Origin: Maritimibacter sp.
GTDB taxonomy: Bacteria > Pseudomonadota > Alphaproteobacteria > Rhodobacterales > Rhodobacteraceae
DNA: 64,000 nucleotides
Direction of reading: 5' to 3'
NCBI GenBank assembly: GCA_002695005.1
Contig: NZNT01000026.1
Span: 62,001 to 126,000 of the forward strand
Positions 7,377-17,161 of the stretch are shown here, piece after piece. Numbering within the stretch: the first letter of the stretch is position 1; every line of letters begins with the position of its first letter. The notes under the pieces are model-generated. The model was not told the origin of the DNA and searched no databases. It worked only from the letters and a program-made list of their open reading frames with translations. The translations under genes and the position numbers were made by a program.

Positions 7377-10238
7377 TTATTCGCTCCCTTCCCGCTTCTT
7401 CACCCGGTCGGCCGGGTCGTAGTCCATCGGTTCGAGGTTCACCTGCTGACCCGCGTAACGCGCGATCCGGCTGAGGCTGTAGAGCATGAGCATCACCGCG
7501 CCGAGCACCGTGAGGAACACGCCAAGGTCGAAGAAGAGCGCGGTGGCCCATTCGAACTCCTCGATCGGCGGGCGGTGGATGTAGCCGTAGGCCGAGGTCA
7601 GGAACGGCTTTCCCGCGAGCCATGCGCCCGCCCCGGTCAGCCCCGCGATCACGACGCCGAAGCCGATCATGGCGTGATACTGGATTCTCTGGCGCATCTG
7701 GGTCCAGGCGAAGCCCGAGGCCATGTATTGCATGAGCAGCGCGATGGCGATGACCAGACCGGCGACGAAGCCGCCGCCCGGATAGTTGTGGCCCCGCAGG
7801 AAGATGTAGATGCCGACCATCACGGCGATGGGCATCATCACACGGGTCGCCACCACCATCATCAACGGGTGACGGTCACGCGACAGATCGCGGGTGAAAT
7901 CGGTATTGCGCAGCTTGCGCCCGGCGGGACCATTCAGAAGCGCGGTCATCAGCGCATAGATGATGAGACCCGCGATGCCGAGCACGATGATCTCGCCATA
8001 GGTGTCGTAACCACGGAAATCCACGAGGATCACGTTGACCACGTTGCTACCGCCGCCTCCTTCGTAGGAATTGTCGAGGTGGAAACCCGAGATCGTGTCC
8101 ACGTCGCGCAGCATGAACGTGTAGGCGAGCGCCCCGGTGCCAAGACCGGCGACCGCCGCGATGACCCCGTCGCGTGCGCGCAAGAGGCCGCTGGATTCTT
8201 TCGGCGTCTCCTTCGGGATGAAGTGAAGCGCCAGAAGGAGCAGCATGATCGTCACCGTCTCGACCGAAATCTGCGTGAGTGCGAGGTCAGGAGCGGAGAG
8301 ATAGACGAAACCGGCCGAGATCATCAGGCCGATAATGGACAGCACGACGAGTGCGCGGAAACGGGTGCGGTGGAACACCACGACCGCGCCGACACCACAG
8401 ACAAGCGCGAACCATCCGACGCCGACGAGGGGCGGAATGGGAAGCATCGCGCGCGTCTCGGGTCCGACGCCGCCGCCGGAATAGGCAGCGAAGCCCAGCG
8501 CGACAGAGGCCACGGTAAAGATCGCGACATAGCGCGAAATGGCACCGTTATGGGAGATTTCGGTGATCCAGCGTGACAGCGCCGCGAGCTTCTCAACGAT
8601 CCATTCGAAGATGGCTTTCGCCTCGGGCCGGGGGGCGGCGAGCCAGACCCGGTCGAGCGGGCGGTGGATCAGGAGGAACACGATCCCGCCCCCGATGGCC
8701 GCGAGCGACATGAACAGCGCGGGGGTCACGCCGTGCCAGATCTTGAGATGCGGATGCAGCGCTTCGCCCGCGACGGCCGAGGCCGCGACGGTCACCAGCG
8801 GCTCGGCCAGGAAGGGCATGAGCCCGATCAGCACGACGAGCACCGCGAGGAGCGCGGGCGCGGCGTACATGCCGAAGGGCGGGTCATGCGGTTTGTGCGG
8901 ATAGTCGTCGCGCACCGGCCCGCCGAAGGTGTGGAAGATGAAGCGCAGCGAATAGGCCACCGAAAAAAGCGCCCCGAGCGTGGCGAGCGCGGGCACGATC
9001 CACGGGTTCTCGAACCAATAGGTGTGCGACGCCTCTTCCAGCATCATCTCCTTGGACAGGAACCCGTTGAAAAGCGGGATACCAGCCATCGAAAGCGCAG
9101 CGATTGTGCCGATCGTGGCGGTGATCGGCATGAGCCGGGCAAGCCCGCCAAGCCGCTTGATGTCGCGCGTATGCGCTTCGTGGTCCACGATCCCGGCGGT
9201 CATGAAGAGCGCGGCCTTGAACGTCAGGTGGTTGATGATGTGGAACACGGCGGCGACGGCGGCGGCGGGGGTGCCGAAGCCCAGAAGCATCGTGAGCAGA
9301 CCGAGGTGGCTGACGGTCGAGAAGGCGAGCAGCGCCTTCAGGTCGTCCTTGAAGAGCGCGATGACCGCGCCCAGAACCATCGTGATGAGCCCGACCGAAG
9401 CCACGATGTAGAACCAGATTTCGGTGCCCGCGAGCGCCGGCCACATGCGCGCCATCAGGAACACGCCCGCCTTCACCATCGTCGCGGAGTGCAGGTAGGC
9501 CGAGACAGGCGTGGGCGCGGCCATCGCGTGCGGAAGCCAGAAGTGGAACGGGAACTGCGCAGACTTGGTGAAGGCCCCGAGCAAGATCAGAACAAGCGCG
9601 GGCACATACCAGTCTGACGACTGGATCAGGTCGCCCGATGCGAGGATGTCCGTCAGGTTGTAGCTGCCCACGATATTGCCGAGGATCAGCATCCCGCCGA
9701 TCATGGCCAGCCCCCCGGCCCCGGTCACCGCGAGCGCCATGCGCGCACCCTGCCGCCCTTCCGGCAGATGCTTCCAATACCCGATGAGCAGGAAGGACGA
9801 GAGCGACGTCAGCTCCCAGAACACCAGCAAAAGCAGGATGTTATCGGACAGGACGATCCCCAGCATCGCGCCCTGGAACAGCAGCAGGTAGGTGTAGAAT
9901 TGCCCCATCGGGTCCTCGCCCGACAGGTAGAAGCGGGCGTAAAGGATGATGAGCAATCCGACGCCGAGGATCATCCCGGCGAAGAGAAGCCCCAGCCCGT
10001 CCAGGAAGAAGGAGGCCGACAGGCCCAGTTGCGGGAGCCACGAGAACTCGGCCTGAATCACCTCGCCCGCCATGACGTCGGGGGCCAGAAGCCCCAGCAT
10101 GACGAGCGCCAGGATCGTGGGAATGGCCGTAAAGGTGGCGCAGGCATTGCGCCCCGCCCGTATCATCCATCCCGGCACCAGCGCCCCTACGAAAGGCAGG
10201 AGCGCCATGATGACCAGCAGATTACTCCCGTCACCCAT
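7377..10238 (-). CDS. phaA: Na+/H+ antiporter subunit A fused to subunit B
   Basis: A 953-residue protein, the first gene of the pha operon. Residues 1-500 are NuoL-like with conserved ion-pathway Lys and Glu residues (for example TKSAQFPFHFWLPHAM). The middle carries the MrpA-specific extension. The last 160 or so residues (from about 790, with FLRGHNYPGGGFVAGL) form the MnhB/MrpB domain. An A-B fusion is the normal state in alphaproteobacterial group 2 Mrp systems such as Sinorhizobium PhaA, so no separate phaB is expected. The complex exchanges external protons for internal Na+ or K+, supporting salt and alkali tolerance. Confidence 0.93.
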   Translation of the reverse strand: MGDGSNLLVIMALLPFVGALVPGWMIRAGRNACATFTAIPTILALVMLGLLAPDVMAGEVIQAEFSWLPQLGLSASFFLDGLGLLFAGMILGVGLLIILYARFYLSGEDPMGQFYTYLLLFQGAMLGIVLSDNILLLLVFWELTSLSSFLLIGYWKHLPEGRQGARMALAVTGAGGLAMIGGMLILGNIVGSYNLTDILASGDLIQSSDWYVPALVLILLGAFTKSAQFPFHFWLPHAMAAPTPVSAYLHSATMVKAGVFLMARMWPALAGTEIWFYIVASVGLITMVLGAVIALFKDDLKALLAFSTVSHLGLLTMLLGFGTPAAAVAAVFHIINHLTFKAALFMTAGIVDHEAHTRDIKRLGGLARLMPITATIGTIAALSMAGIPLFNGFLSKEMMLEEASHTYWFENPWIVPALATLGALFSVAYSLRFIFHTFGGPVRDDYPHKPHDPPFGMYAAPALLAVLVVLIGLMPFLAEPLVTVAASAVAGEALHPHLKIWHGVTPALFMSLAAIGGGIVFLLIHRPLDRVWLAAPRPEAKAIFEWIVEKLAALSRWITEISHNGAISRYVAIFTVASVALGFAAYSGGGVGPETRAMLPIPPLVGVGWFALVCGVGAVVVFHRTRFRALVVLSIIGLMISAGFVYLSAPDLALTQISVETVTIMLLLLALHFIPKETPKESSGLLRARDGVIAAVAGLGTGALAYTFMLRDVDTISGFHLDNSYEGGGGSNVVNVILVDFRGYDTYGEIIVLGIAGLIIYALMTALLNGPAGRKLRNTDFTRDLSRDRHPLMMVVATRVMMPIAVMVGIYIFLRGHNYPGGGFVAGLVIAIALLMQYMASGFAWTQMRQRIQYHAMIGFGVVIAGLTGAGAWLAGKPFLTSAYGYIHRPPIEEFEWATALFFDLGVFLTVLGAVMLMLYSLSRIARYAGQQVNLEPMDYDPADRVKKREGSE

Positions 10239-10527
10239 CCAGTATCCCCGTGTCTGTCGACCGTATTCTTGTTATCCGTCGGAAATACTGGTTTGCGCGC
10301 CGGAAACCAATCGCAATCGGGGCACTTTTTCGATGAATTCTCCGTCAGATGGCCGTTTCCGGAGTCACGCGGTCGCCGACCGGACCATTCGTATTCTTAC
10401 TTAGGAGCGCAAACTTGAACCCGTGGGTTGCCCCGGCTATTTTCGCGCGAGAACGGCGGATGGGTGACGGGAAGACCCTCTGGCGGGCCGCAAGGCACCT
10501 TCGATTTCAATAGAGAAAGAACGGAAC
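10239..10527. other. Divergent intergenic region between pha operon and CoA-transferase genes
   Basis: A 289-base region separating the start of phaA (minus) from scoA (plus), so it must carry both promoters. A plausible sigma-70 promoter for scoA is listed separately. I see no convincing ORF, RNA gene or strong palindrome; the base composition is less GC-rich than the flanking genes, as expected for control DNA. Confidence 0.7.
10415..10443 (+). promoter_or_regulatory. Candidate sigma-70 promoter for scoAB
   Basis: TTGAAC at 10415-10420 and TATTTT at 10438-10443 are separated by 17 bases, a good -35/-10 pair placed about 85 bases before the scoA start. It is a sequence-only candidate with no conserved neighbours to confirm it. 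Confidence 0.35.
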
Positions 10528-11232
10528 ATGCAGAAAGTCTATGAATCTGCGACGGCCGCGCTGGATGGCCTGTTGCGCGACGACATGCTGATCGCCGCCG
10601 GGGGCTTCGGCCTCTGCGGGATCCCCGAGCTGCTGATTGACGCGATTGTCGACAGTGGCGTCAAAAACCTCACGGTCGCCTCGAACAACGCGGGCGTGGA
10701 TGGTTTCGGGCTGGGCAAGCTGCTCGACACGAAGCAGATCAAGAAAATGATGTCGTCCTACGTTGGCGAGAATGCCGAATTCATGCGGCAATACCTGTCG
10801 GGCGAGCTCGAGCTCGAATTCAACCCGCAGGGCACACTGGCCGAAAGGATGCGCGCGGGCGGTGCGGGTATCGCGGGCTTCTACACCAAGACCGGCTACG
10901 GCACGCAGATCGGTGAGGGTAAAGAGGTCAAGGTGTTCAACGGCGAGCACTACATTCTCGAAGAAGGCATCTTCGCGGACCTCGCCATCGTCAAGGCTTG
11001 GAAAGCCGACGACACCGGCAACCTCGTGTTCCGCAAGACCGCCCGCAACTTCAATCCGCCTGCCGCCATGTGCGGCAAGGTCTGCGTGGTGGAAGTGGAA
11101 GAAATCGTGGAGCGCGGCGCGCTGGACCCCGACCAGATTCACCTGCCGGGCATCTATGTGCATCGCATCATTCAGGGCGACCACGAAAAACGCATCGAGA
11201 AAGTCACCACACGCAGCCGGGAGGACGCATAA
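10528..11232 (+). CDS. scoA: 3-oxoacid CoA-transferase subunit A
   Basis: A 234-residue alpha subunit of a family I CoA-transferase. The CoA-transferase signature [10 protein letters not shown] is at residues 25-34. Together with subunit B it moves CoA between succinyl-CoA (or acetyl-CoA) and a 3-oxoacid such as acetoacetate, feeding ketone bodies or polyhydroxybutyrate breakdown products into the TCA cycle. Its stop shares one base with the subunit B start (TAATG). A SD-like AGAAAGAA precedes the ATG. Whether acetoacetate is the preferred acceptor cannot be read from sequence. Confidence 0.9.
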   Translation: MQKVYESATAALDGLLRDDMLIAAGGFGLCGIPELLIDAIVDSGVKNLTVASNNAGVDGFGLGKLLDTKQIKKMMSSYVGENAEFMRQYLSGELELEFNPQGTLAERMRAGGAGIAGFYTKTGYGTQIGEGKEVKVFNGEHYILEEGIFADLAIVKAWKADDTGNLVFRKTARNFNPPAAMCGKVCVVEVEEIVERGALDPDQIHLPGIYVHRIIQGDHEKRIEKVTTRSREDA

Positions 11233-11855
11233 TGCCTTGGGATCGCAATCAGATGGCGGCACGGGCCGCGGATGAACTCGAAGACGGCTGGTATGTGAAC
11301 CTCGGGATCGGCATCCCGACGCTCGTCGCCAACTATGTGGGCGACAAGGACATCACGCTTCAGTCGGAAAACGGTATGTTGGGCATGGGCCCCTTCCCGT
11401 ACGAAGGTGAGGAAGACCCGGACCTCATCAATGCGGGCAAGCAGACAATCACGGAACTCAACCGCACGTCTTATTTCGATTCAGCCATGTCCTTCGGCAT
11501 GATCCGGGGCGGCAAGATCGCCGCCGCGATCCTGGGCGCGATGGAAGTGGCCGAAAACGGCGACCTCGCGAACTGGATGATCCCCGGCAAGCTCGTAAAG
11601 GGCATGGGCGGCGCCATGGACCTCGTCGCCGGTGTCGAGAAGGTGGTGGTCGTGATGGATCACACCAACAAGGCAGGCGAGTCGAAGCTTTTGAAGGAAT
11701 GCACGCTGCCGCTCACGGGCACCGGCGTGGTGGATCGCATCATCACGGATCTTGGTGTGTTCGACGTGGTCGAAGGCGGCCTGAAGCTCGTCGAATGTGC
11801 GCCGGACGTGACCGAAGACGAGATCCGGTCCAAGACCGAGGCGACGCTGGTCTGA
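11232..11855 (+). CDS. scoB: 3-oxoacid CoA-transferase subunit B
   Basis: A 207-residue beta subunit. The catalytic glutamate lies in the SENGMLGMGP motif (Glu46), which forms the glutamyl-CoA thioester intermediate of family I CoA-transferases. The ATG at 11232 overlaps the scoA stop by one base, so the pair is translationally coupled. An upstream extension of the same open frame lies inside scoA and is not used. A strong intrinsic terminator follows 27 bases after the stop. Confidence 0.9.
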   Translation: MPWDRNQMAARAADELEDGWYVNLGIGIPTLVANYVGDKDITLQSENGMLGMGPFPYEGEEDPDLINAGKQTITELNRTSYFDSAMSFGMIRGGKIAAAILGAMEVAENGDLANWMIPGKLVKGMGGAMDLVAGVEKVVVVMDHTNKAGESKLLKECTLPLTGTGVVDRIITDLGVFDVVEGGLKLVECAPDVTEDEIRSKTEATLV

Positions 11856-11882
11856 TACGGTCGCAGCCGAAGGAACAAGGAA

Positions 11883-11905
11883 GGGGGCCACGCGGCCCCC
11901 TTTTT
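11883..11905 (+). terminator. Rho-independent terminator of scoAB
   Basis: GGGGGCC (11883-11889), loop ACGC, GGCCCCC (11894-11900), then five T residues: a perfect 7-bp GC stem with a U tract, placed just after scoB. Confidence 0.9.
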
Positions 11906-12042
11906 ATTGCGGCGTATATCAGAGCAGCTCGCCGGTCGAAGTCACGCGGATCCGCTCGTGCCGGTGATCGGCCAACGCAGCACCTCTCGGCCACCGGCGC
12001 GACCGGAGGCGAGGCGCTGGGTCCGGAAAAATTCACATTGCG

Positions 12043-13932
12043 TCAGTTTCCGGCCAGTCTCCGCGCCCCTGCGGCCGTTCCGCCCCCGATAATCGCGTCC
12101 AGAGGGCCGTCGTAGAGGCCGCGGGACTGGAGGATCTTCTGGAACTCGAGCGCAGTGTCGCGGTCCCAGGTCGCGGGTGCGCCGTTACGCAAATCGTCGA
12201 AGGCCACCTTGCCGCTCTCCATTGCGCGGGCATAGAGCCCCGCAGCCACCGCCGGGTCGTAGTCCACGCCGCGCCCTGTCTCGTAAAACGTCCCCATCTG
12301 CGCAATGGCAGGCGGGTGGCCGGTCGAGGAGACCATACGCGTGAGCCGCACCTGTTCGTCGGGATCGTCCGGGAGACCGGATTCGGGATCGGCATACAGT
12401 GCGGAGAGTTCCAGAGCCGCCGAGAGGTTTCCGGCATCCGCCGCCATCGTGTAGTAGCGGACCGCCTTGGACGTGTCGGGTATGCCCAGCGCCGTGCTCG
12501 TGCGGCCCGGAATGCCGTCTCCTGAAAGGTAGGTCTGGGCGAGCCGGTATTGCGCGAAGTGATACCCGAGATCGGCGGCGTCGGTCATCAGCTCGACCAT
12601 CCGCGTCGGGTCGCGCGGCACACCGCGACCAAGCTGGTAAAGCAACGCCAGGGTGGTCATGCCCGCGGCATCACCTTTTTCCTGCGCGGCCTGATAATGA
12701 CCGACGGCTTTGGTCACATCTTGCCCTTCCGGTCCGACCCCGAACAGGAAGTAGTCGCCGAGCCGCGTCTCTGCCGCACCAAGACCGGCCTTGGCGGCGC
12801 GGGTGAGAAGATCGAACGTGTCGCCCGCCGCGCCGCGCGACTGCGCAATGGCGGCGGCGTGGAACAGAACTTCCGGGTCGGCATCCTCGGCCGTGGCCGC
12901 CTCGGTACAGGCTTCGGCAGCACGCGCGAGGGTGGCTTTCTGCGTGGCGGCATCGACCGCAGCGGCCGGAACGCCCGCATTCGCGGGACCCGCGATGTCG
13001 AGACAGGTCGCCGCGGCGACGTCGAGCGGATCAGGTTCTGTCGGTTCGGCGTCTGCCATCTCAGCTTCACCCGGGTCCGACCCTGTGTCTTCTGAGGCTG
13101 ACGGCGCCTCGGCTTCGGTGGTGACGGTCGTGTCCGGCTGTTCGGCGTCGCGCGTTGGCGCTTCTTCGGCGGGCGGGTCCGCGACAACGGTTTCGTTCTC
13201 GGTCTCCGCCGAGATCTTATCAGTGGCGGCTTCCTCATCTGCGATGTCGCCGGCGTCTTCGGCCAGGTCTTCGGCTTCGGCGTTCGTCGCATCGGATTCG
13301 GTCGGCTGCGCTTCGTCGGCCATCGTCTCGTCGCTCGACCCCGCCATGTCCGATGTTTCCGCGTGAGCGTCTGTTGTCGCCTCATCACCGAGGGGTTCGG
13401 CAATTGCCGCACCAGCGTCGTCGTCTGCGGTGTTGGCATCTGCGGGTGACTGGACTTCCGCATCCGCCGTCTCTGCCACCGGCTCCGCTGTCGTATCCAT
13501 TCCCGCATCCGAGCCAGCCGTTTCGGTGGCGTCGGCCTCGGCGGGTTCGGCCACATCCTCTACGGCCTGCTCGGACTCCTGTGCATCGGCGCTTTTTCCG
13601 CCGGGCGTAATGCCAAGGAGCTCTGCATCGGCATAGACGCCGTCCGACTTGCGCGGATCGCTTTTGACCTGATCGCGCCCGCCGAGCGTCGCGGGGGCAG
13701 GCATGACGTCACCTGCCGCGGCCGGCGCGCCCTTCAACTCGTCCGCAACGCGAGACACGTCCTGTGTCATGCCTTGGGCAGGACCGGTCTTGAGCTCTTC
13801 TGCAATGTTGGGCGCGTCTTGCGTGGTCATAGGCTCGCCCTGCCCGGCAGGCATCTCCCCCCCCGCATCCTGCGCAAATCCCGGAAGCGACCAGACAACG
13901 GCAGCGGCGGCGGCGAACCCTCGAAATTTCAC
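12043..13932 (-). CDS. Secreted SEL1-repeat protein with long acidic low-complexity region
   Basis: I chose GTG at 13932 (629 residues) because it follows a GAGGGA ribosome site and directly begins a signal peptide ending near GFAQDAG; the open frame upstream adds 28 unlikely residues. After the signal, roughly residues 20-315 are a low-complexity stretch dominated by Ala, Glu, Asp and Thr. Residues about 340-590 carry five or six SEL1/TPR-like repeats (for example LALLYQLGRGVPRDP and MGTFYETGRGVDYDP). The last 40 residues resemble a peptidoglycan-binding repeat (ILQSRGLYDGPLDAIIG). SEL1 proteins act as scaffolds; a periplasmic role near peptidoglycan is inferred. No specific function is claimed. 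Confidence 0.75.
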   Translation of the reverse strand: MKFRGFAAAAAVVWSLPGFAQDAGGEMPAGQGEPMTTQDAPNIAEELKTGPAQGMTQDVSRVADELKGAPAAAGDVMPAPATLGGRDQVKSDPRKSDGVYADAELLGITPGGKSADAQESEQAVEDVAEPAEADATETAGSDAGMDTTAEPVAETADAEVQSPADANTADDDAGAAIAEPLGDEATTDAHAETSDMAGSSDETMADEAQPTESDATNAEAEDLAEDAGDIADEEAATDKISAETENETVVADPPAEEAPTRDAEQPDTTVTTEAEAPSASEDTGSDPGEAEMADAEPTEPDPLDVAAATCLDIAGPANAGVPAAAVDAATQKATLARAAEACTEAATAEDADPEVLFHAAAIAQSRGAAGDTFDLLTRAAKAGLGAAETRLGDYFLFGVGPEGQDVTKAVGHYQAAQEKGDAAGMTTLALLYQLGRGVPRDPTRMVELMTDAADLGYHFAQYRLAQTYLSGDGIPGRTSTALGIPDTSKAVRYYTMAADAGNLSAALELSALYADPESGLPDDPDEQVRLTRMVSSTGHPPAIAQMGTFYETGRGVDYDPAVAAGLYARAMESGKVAFDDLRNGAPATWDRDTALEFQKILQSRGLYDGPLDAIIGGGTAAGARRLAGN

Positions 13933-14090
13933 GGCAAATCCCTCATGCAAAACACCCTCAATTGCTAGCCCGACCGTGGCCGCAAGTCTACAACTCCGCC
14001 TGCACGAACGCGGCAATCCATCCCCTGCATTGTCAGCACCGGCAGCGCACGGCAGGTTGAGCCGGACGCGCCAATCCTGAACCGTGACAT

Positions 14091-15317
14091 ATGAACACGA
14101 CTTTCCGCCCCGGGGCCGAGGCCCTCGTGATCGACCTCGACCGCGACCTTCTGCGGGGCAATCTGGGTGCCGAGATGTTCTGGGCCGCGGCCGCCCACGA
14201 CTGGCGCCACCTGTTCCAGAACGCCCGAGGCCCTCTGCCGGACGCCCGGCGGCTCCCCTATGATCCCGCGACCCTGACCGCGTGCATCGCCGCGCAGGAG
14301 GCCGGGCGCGAAGTCGTTCTGGCTGACAGCGGGCGCCCCCGGATGGCCGCAGCGGTCGCCGAGCATCTTTCCGTCGTTTCGCGCGTCGTGCCCGGGAGAA
14401 CGCCGAAAGCCGAAGGGATCACGCCGACACGGGGACCGGTCGTCGGCGAACTTGTGCGCCAGCTGCGCCCGCATCAATGGGTCAAGAACGTCCTCGTATT
14501 CCTGCCCCTCGTCGCGGCCCATGCGTTCGGATACGAGCCGCTGATCAACGCCTTTCTCGCCTTTATCGCGTTCGGCCTGACCGCCTCGGCCGTCTATGTG
14601 CTCAACGATCTGGCCGATCTGGACGCGGACCGGCGTCACCGGACCAAGCGCGACCGGCCCTTCGCGTCCGGCCGCCTGCCCCTGCGCTACGGCGCGCCGG
14701 TCTTCGCGGCGCTCCTCATCGCGGGATTCGCGGTGGCGTTTTCGACCAACCCACCGCTGGTGTTCGTGCTCGCCGGATACTTTGTCCTGACGACGGCCTA
14801 TTCGATGCGGCTCAAAGGGATGCTGGCACTGGATATCGTCGTGCTGGCGATGCTCTATACCATGCGCATCGTGGCCGGTGCTGCGGCGACCGGGATCAAC
14901 CCGTCGGTCTGGCTACTGTCCTTCTCTATCTTCCTGTTCCTGTCGCTCGCCGCCGTCAAGCGCCTCGCCGAACTCGTCGAGCTGGATGCGAAGTCCGGCC
15001 CGAAGGGCGCCGCCGGGCGCGCCTACACCGTCGAGGATCGTCCGATCATCGCAATGATTGCGACGACGTCGGGTTTCATCGCGGTGCTGGTCCTTGCACT
15101 CTATCTCGATACGCCCGAGGTGCGCGCCCAATATGCCGAGCCGATGGCACTCTGGGGGATCGGGTTGATCCTGTTGTTCTGGGTCAGCCGGATCGTGTTG
15201 CTCGCACACCGCGGTTTGGTGAACGAAGACCCGGTGGTTTTCGCGCTGACGGACCGGATGTCGCGAATCGTCGGGCTGGCGATGGCCGCGCTTTTCGTGG
15301 TCGCGCTGATCGCCTGA
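14091..15317 (+). CDS. UbiA-family prenyltransferase with degenerate HAD-like N-terminus
   Basis: A 408-residue protein. Residues about 125-408 are a polytopic UbiA-type prenyltransferase. The first Asp-rich motif, NDLADLDADRRH, is followed by KRDRPFASG, and the block RLRPHQWVKN is shared with decaprenyl-phosphate 5-phosphoribosyltransferases of this superfamily. The first 110 or so residues look like a reduced HAD phosphatase: LVIDLDRDL replaces the usual DxDxT, and LADSG replaces motif II. Likely role: attachment of a polyprenyl group to a sugar phosphate or related acceptor at the membrane, for envelope glycan synthesis. Divergent from the SEL1 gene; not part of the photosynthesis cluster, so it is not bchG. 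Confidence 0.75.
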   Translation: MNTTFRPGAEALVIDLDRDLLRGNLGAEMFWAAAAHDWRHLFQNARGPLPDARRLPYDPATLTACIAAQEAGREVVLADSGRPRMAAAVAEHLSVVSRVVPGRTPKAEGITPTRGPVVGELVRQLRPHQWVKNVLVFLPLVAAHAFGYEPLINAFLAFIAFGLTASAVYVLNDLADLDADRRHRTKRDRPFASGRLPLRYGAPVFAALLIAGFAVAFSTNPPLVFVLAGYFVLTTAYSMRLKGMLALDIVVLAMLYTMRIVAGAAATGINPSVWLLSFSIFLFLSLAAVKRLAELVELDAKSGPKGAAGRAYTVEDRPIIAMIATTSGFIAVLVLALYLDTPEVRAQYAEPMALWGIGLILLFWVSRIVLLAHRGLVNEDPVVFALTDRMSRIVGLAMAALFVVALIA

Positions 15318-15495
15318 TCGCAGCGAGACCGGCGAAAACCGGCCTGAACTGCGACAGCCAGTCGCGGTTCGCACCTGTTTCCCGCCGGGTGTGAGCGGAT
15401 TCGCGGCGGGTTTTCGCCAATGGGCCAAAAACCTCGCCCACACGGCGTCGTCCGTTTATTGTCATCTTAACTTTGGGGCGATACGAGCGCGGACC

Positions 15496-17112
15496 ATGAT
15501 CCGACTGAAACACGATGTTAAAGACACCGCGCCTGTACGCTTGCGCCCGACGCCCACAATCGCCCTTGCGGTCGTTGGCGTGCTGGCTGGCCTGGTCGTC
15601 TCCGCCTGGGGTAGCCTGTTTGCTGCGCACACCCTCTATCCCTCTTATGTCACGGCCTTCGTCATGACCGAGACACCGGGAGAAGAGACGCGCGCCGCTG
15701 CGCCTGACCTCGACCTTGCTGCCCAGACCGACAAAGTGTTGAGCGGGCTGCGCCTCGACGAGGGCATTGCGCCCGCGACGCCGGAGGTGGAGCTTGCCGC
15801 GATGCCGGGTCCCGTGACCGAACCCGCCCCCCTGCCGGCGGTGGAGGAAGGCGACACGACCTCGCCGCAAGCAATGGCCCGGTTGAGCGAGACCGACGCT
15901 GAAACCCGTGCCGCGGCTTCGCTGGCAGCAGGACAACGTGCCGAAACGGCCGACAGCGAGAGCCAGGCCCCGGCCACGTCGACCATCGATCAGGCCAGCG
16001 GCGCCGACGAAGCGCCCGGGGCCGACCCTGCCACGGGCCAACCGGACACAGAGCGTGCCATTGCGGAATCGCCGCGACCGATCTGGCGCCCCAGCGTCGA
16101 GGCGGAAGCTCCGTCCGACCTCGCCGAAGCGGAGACGGATGGCACGATCACCACCTCGTCCATGAACAACGCGACCGAACTGGCCGTGCTGACGTCGCCA
16201 CGTCCGCGCGCTCTGCCCCGGACGCTGCGTATGTCGGCGCTCGCGCCGACCGCCCCGTCGCGCGACACAGTGGTCGAGGCTGCTGCACAGGCCGACACCG
16301 ACACGCGCGCGGCTGCACCCCGTGTCTCGGGCAACGGCTGCGGCCGCAACCACGCGCGCAACATGCCCAATCGCCGTGCTGGCGCGCCGACCGGCTCGGC
16401 CTTCCTTGCTGCCGTCGGGAACGGGAGCGGCGGAAACCGCGACAATGCCATCATCAATGAGTTGGCGCGCGGCAACATGCCCGGCTTCCTCAAGGAACTG
16501 CAACCGGTGGTCTTCCGTGGACGCGATGCACGCGGCGCTTCGACGGAGATCGTGATCTGCGTCACGCCGGACTACCTCGCCCTTGGCTCCGACAGCGATT
16601 TCGTGCGGGTCCCGCTGGGCCTGCCGGCGGCCGCGACCATCGCAAAGCGCTTCGGCATGACGCTTCCGACCTCGCGCATGGTCGATGCGATCTACGCCCA
16701 GGCGCGGGTCAAGCTCAGCCCCGCGCCCATGCAGGCCGGTCCCCAGATGTCTTCGACCAACTATTTCCTGCGCCACAACGCGACCATCGAAGGTCAGCGC
16801 AAGGGACGCGCCGGGCTCATCTCCGGCCACAAGAAGGACGTGGTGATCGCGAGCCGTATGGCCTCCAACCCCGGTCGCGTCGCGATTTATGGCTGGCACC
16901 GCTCGCAGGGCAACCCAATCCAGCCGGTCTCGACAGTGCATGGTGCAAGCTATGCGGACTACAGCCACGGCATTCGCCTGGTGAGCCGCACGGCCTACCT
17001 CAACGGGCGCGCCGTGGATCTTGATGAGCTTCTGGCGTCGAACCGCTACGCCTACCTGCTCAACAGCGATGGGCCGCTGCCGGGCCCGGTGATCCGGATC
17101 GCCTCGCGCTGA
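15496..17112 (+). CDS. Unknown membrane-anchored protein with large disordered linker
   Basis: 538 residues from the ATG at 15496; an open frame begins at 15391, but those residues do not look like protein. One N-terminal membrane helix (about residues 21-42) is followed by about 220 residues rich in Ala, Pro, Glu and Thr, probably disordered and periplasmic. A folded C-terminal domain of about 250 residues (from about 285) contains VICVTPDYLALGSDSDF and a VAIYGWHRSQGNPIQPVS region. I do not recognise the C-terminal domain. A strong terminator follows. Its neighbours (UbiA-like enzyme, SUMF1-fold protein, another unknown exported protein) suggest an envelope role, which is inference only. Confidence 0.6.
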   Translation: MIRLKHDVKDTAPVRLRPTPTIALAVVGVLAGLVVSAWGSLFAAHTLYPSYVTAFVMTETPGEETRAAAPDLDLAAQTDKVLSGLRLDEGIAPATPEVELAAMPGPVTEPAPLPAVEEGDTTSPQAMARLSETDAETRAAASLAAGQRAETADSESQAPATSTIDQASGADEAPGADPATGQPDTERAIAESPRPIWRPSVEAEAPSDLAEAETDGTITTSSMNNATELAVLTSPRPRALPRTLRMSALAPTAPSRDTVVEAAAQADTDTRAAAPRVSGNGCGRNHARNMPNRRAGAPTGSAFLAAVGNGSGGNRDNAIINELARGNMPGFLKELQPVVFRGRDARGASTEIVICVTPDYLALGSDSDFVRVPLGLPAAATIAKRFGMTLPTSRMVDAIYAQARVKLSPAPMQAGPQMSSTNYFLRHNATIEGQRKGRAGLISGHKKDVVIASRMASNPGRVAIYGWHRSQGNPIQPVSTVHGASYADYSHGIRLVSRTAYLNGRAVDLDELLASNRYAYLLNSDGPLPGPVIRIASR

Positions 17113-17134
17113 TCTCTTGTCACGCGCAAAGACA

Positions 17135-17161
17135 AAAGGCCGCGCTCCCAGCGCGGCCTTT
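17135..17161 (+). terminator. Intrinsic terminator after the 15496-17112 gene
   Basis: A perfect 11-bp stem AAAGGCCGCGC / GCGCGGCCTTT with a 5-base loop TCCCA, beginning 23 bases after the stop codon and ending in TTT. Confidence 0.85.

Noticed and set aside
7377-10238. PhaA-PhaB fusion as a novelty
   Set aside because: The A-B fusion is the standard form in alphaproteobacterial Mrp/Pha systems.
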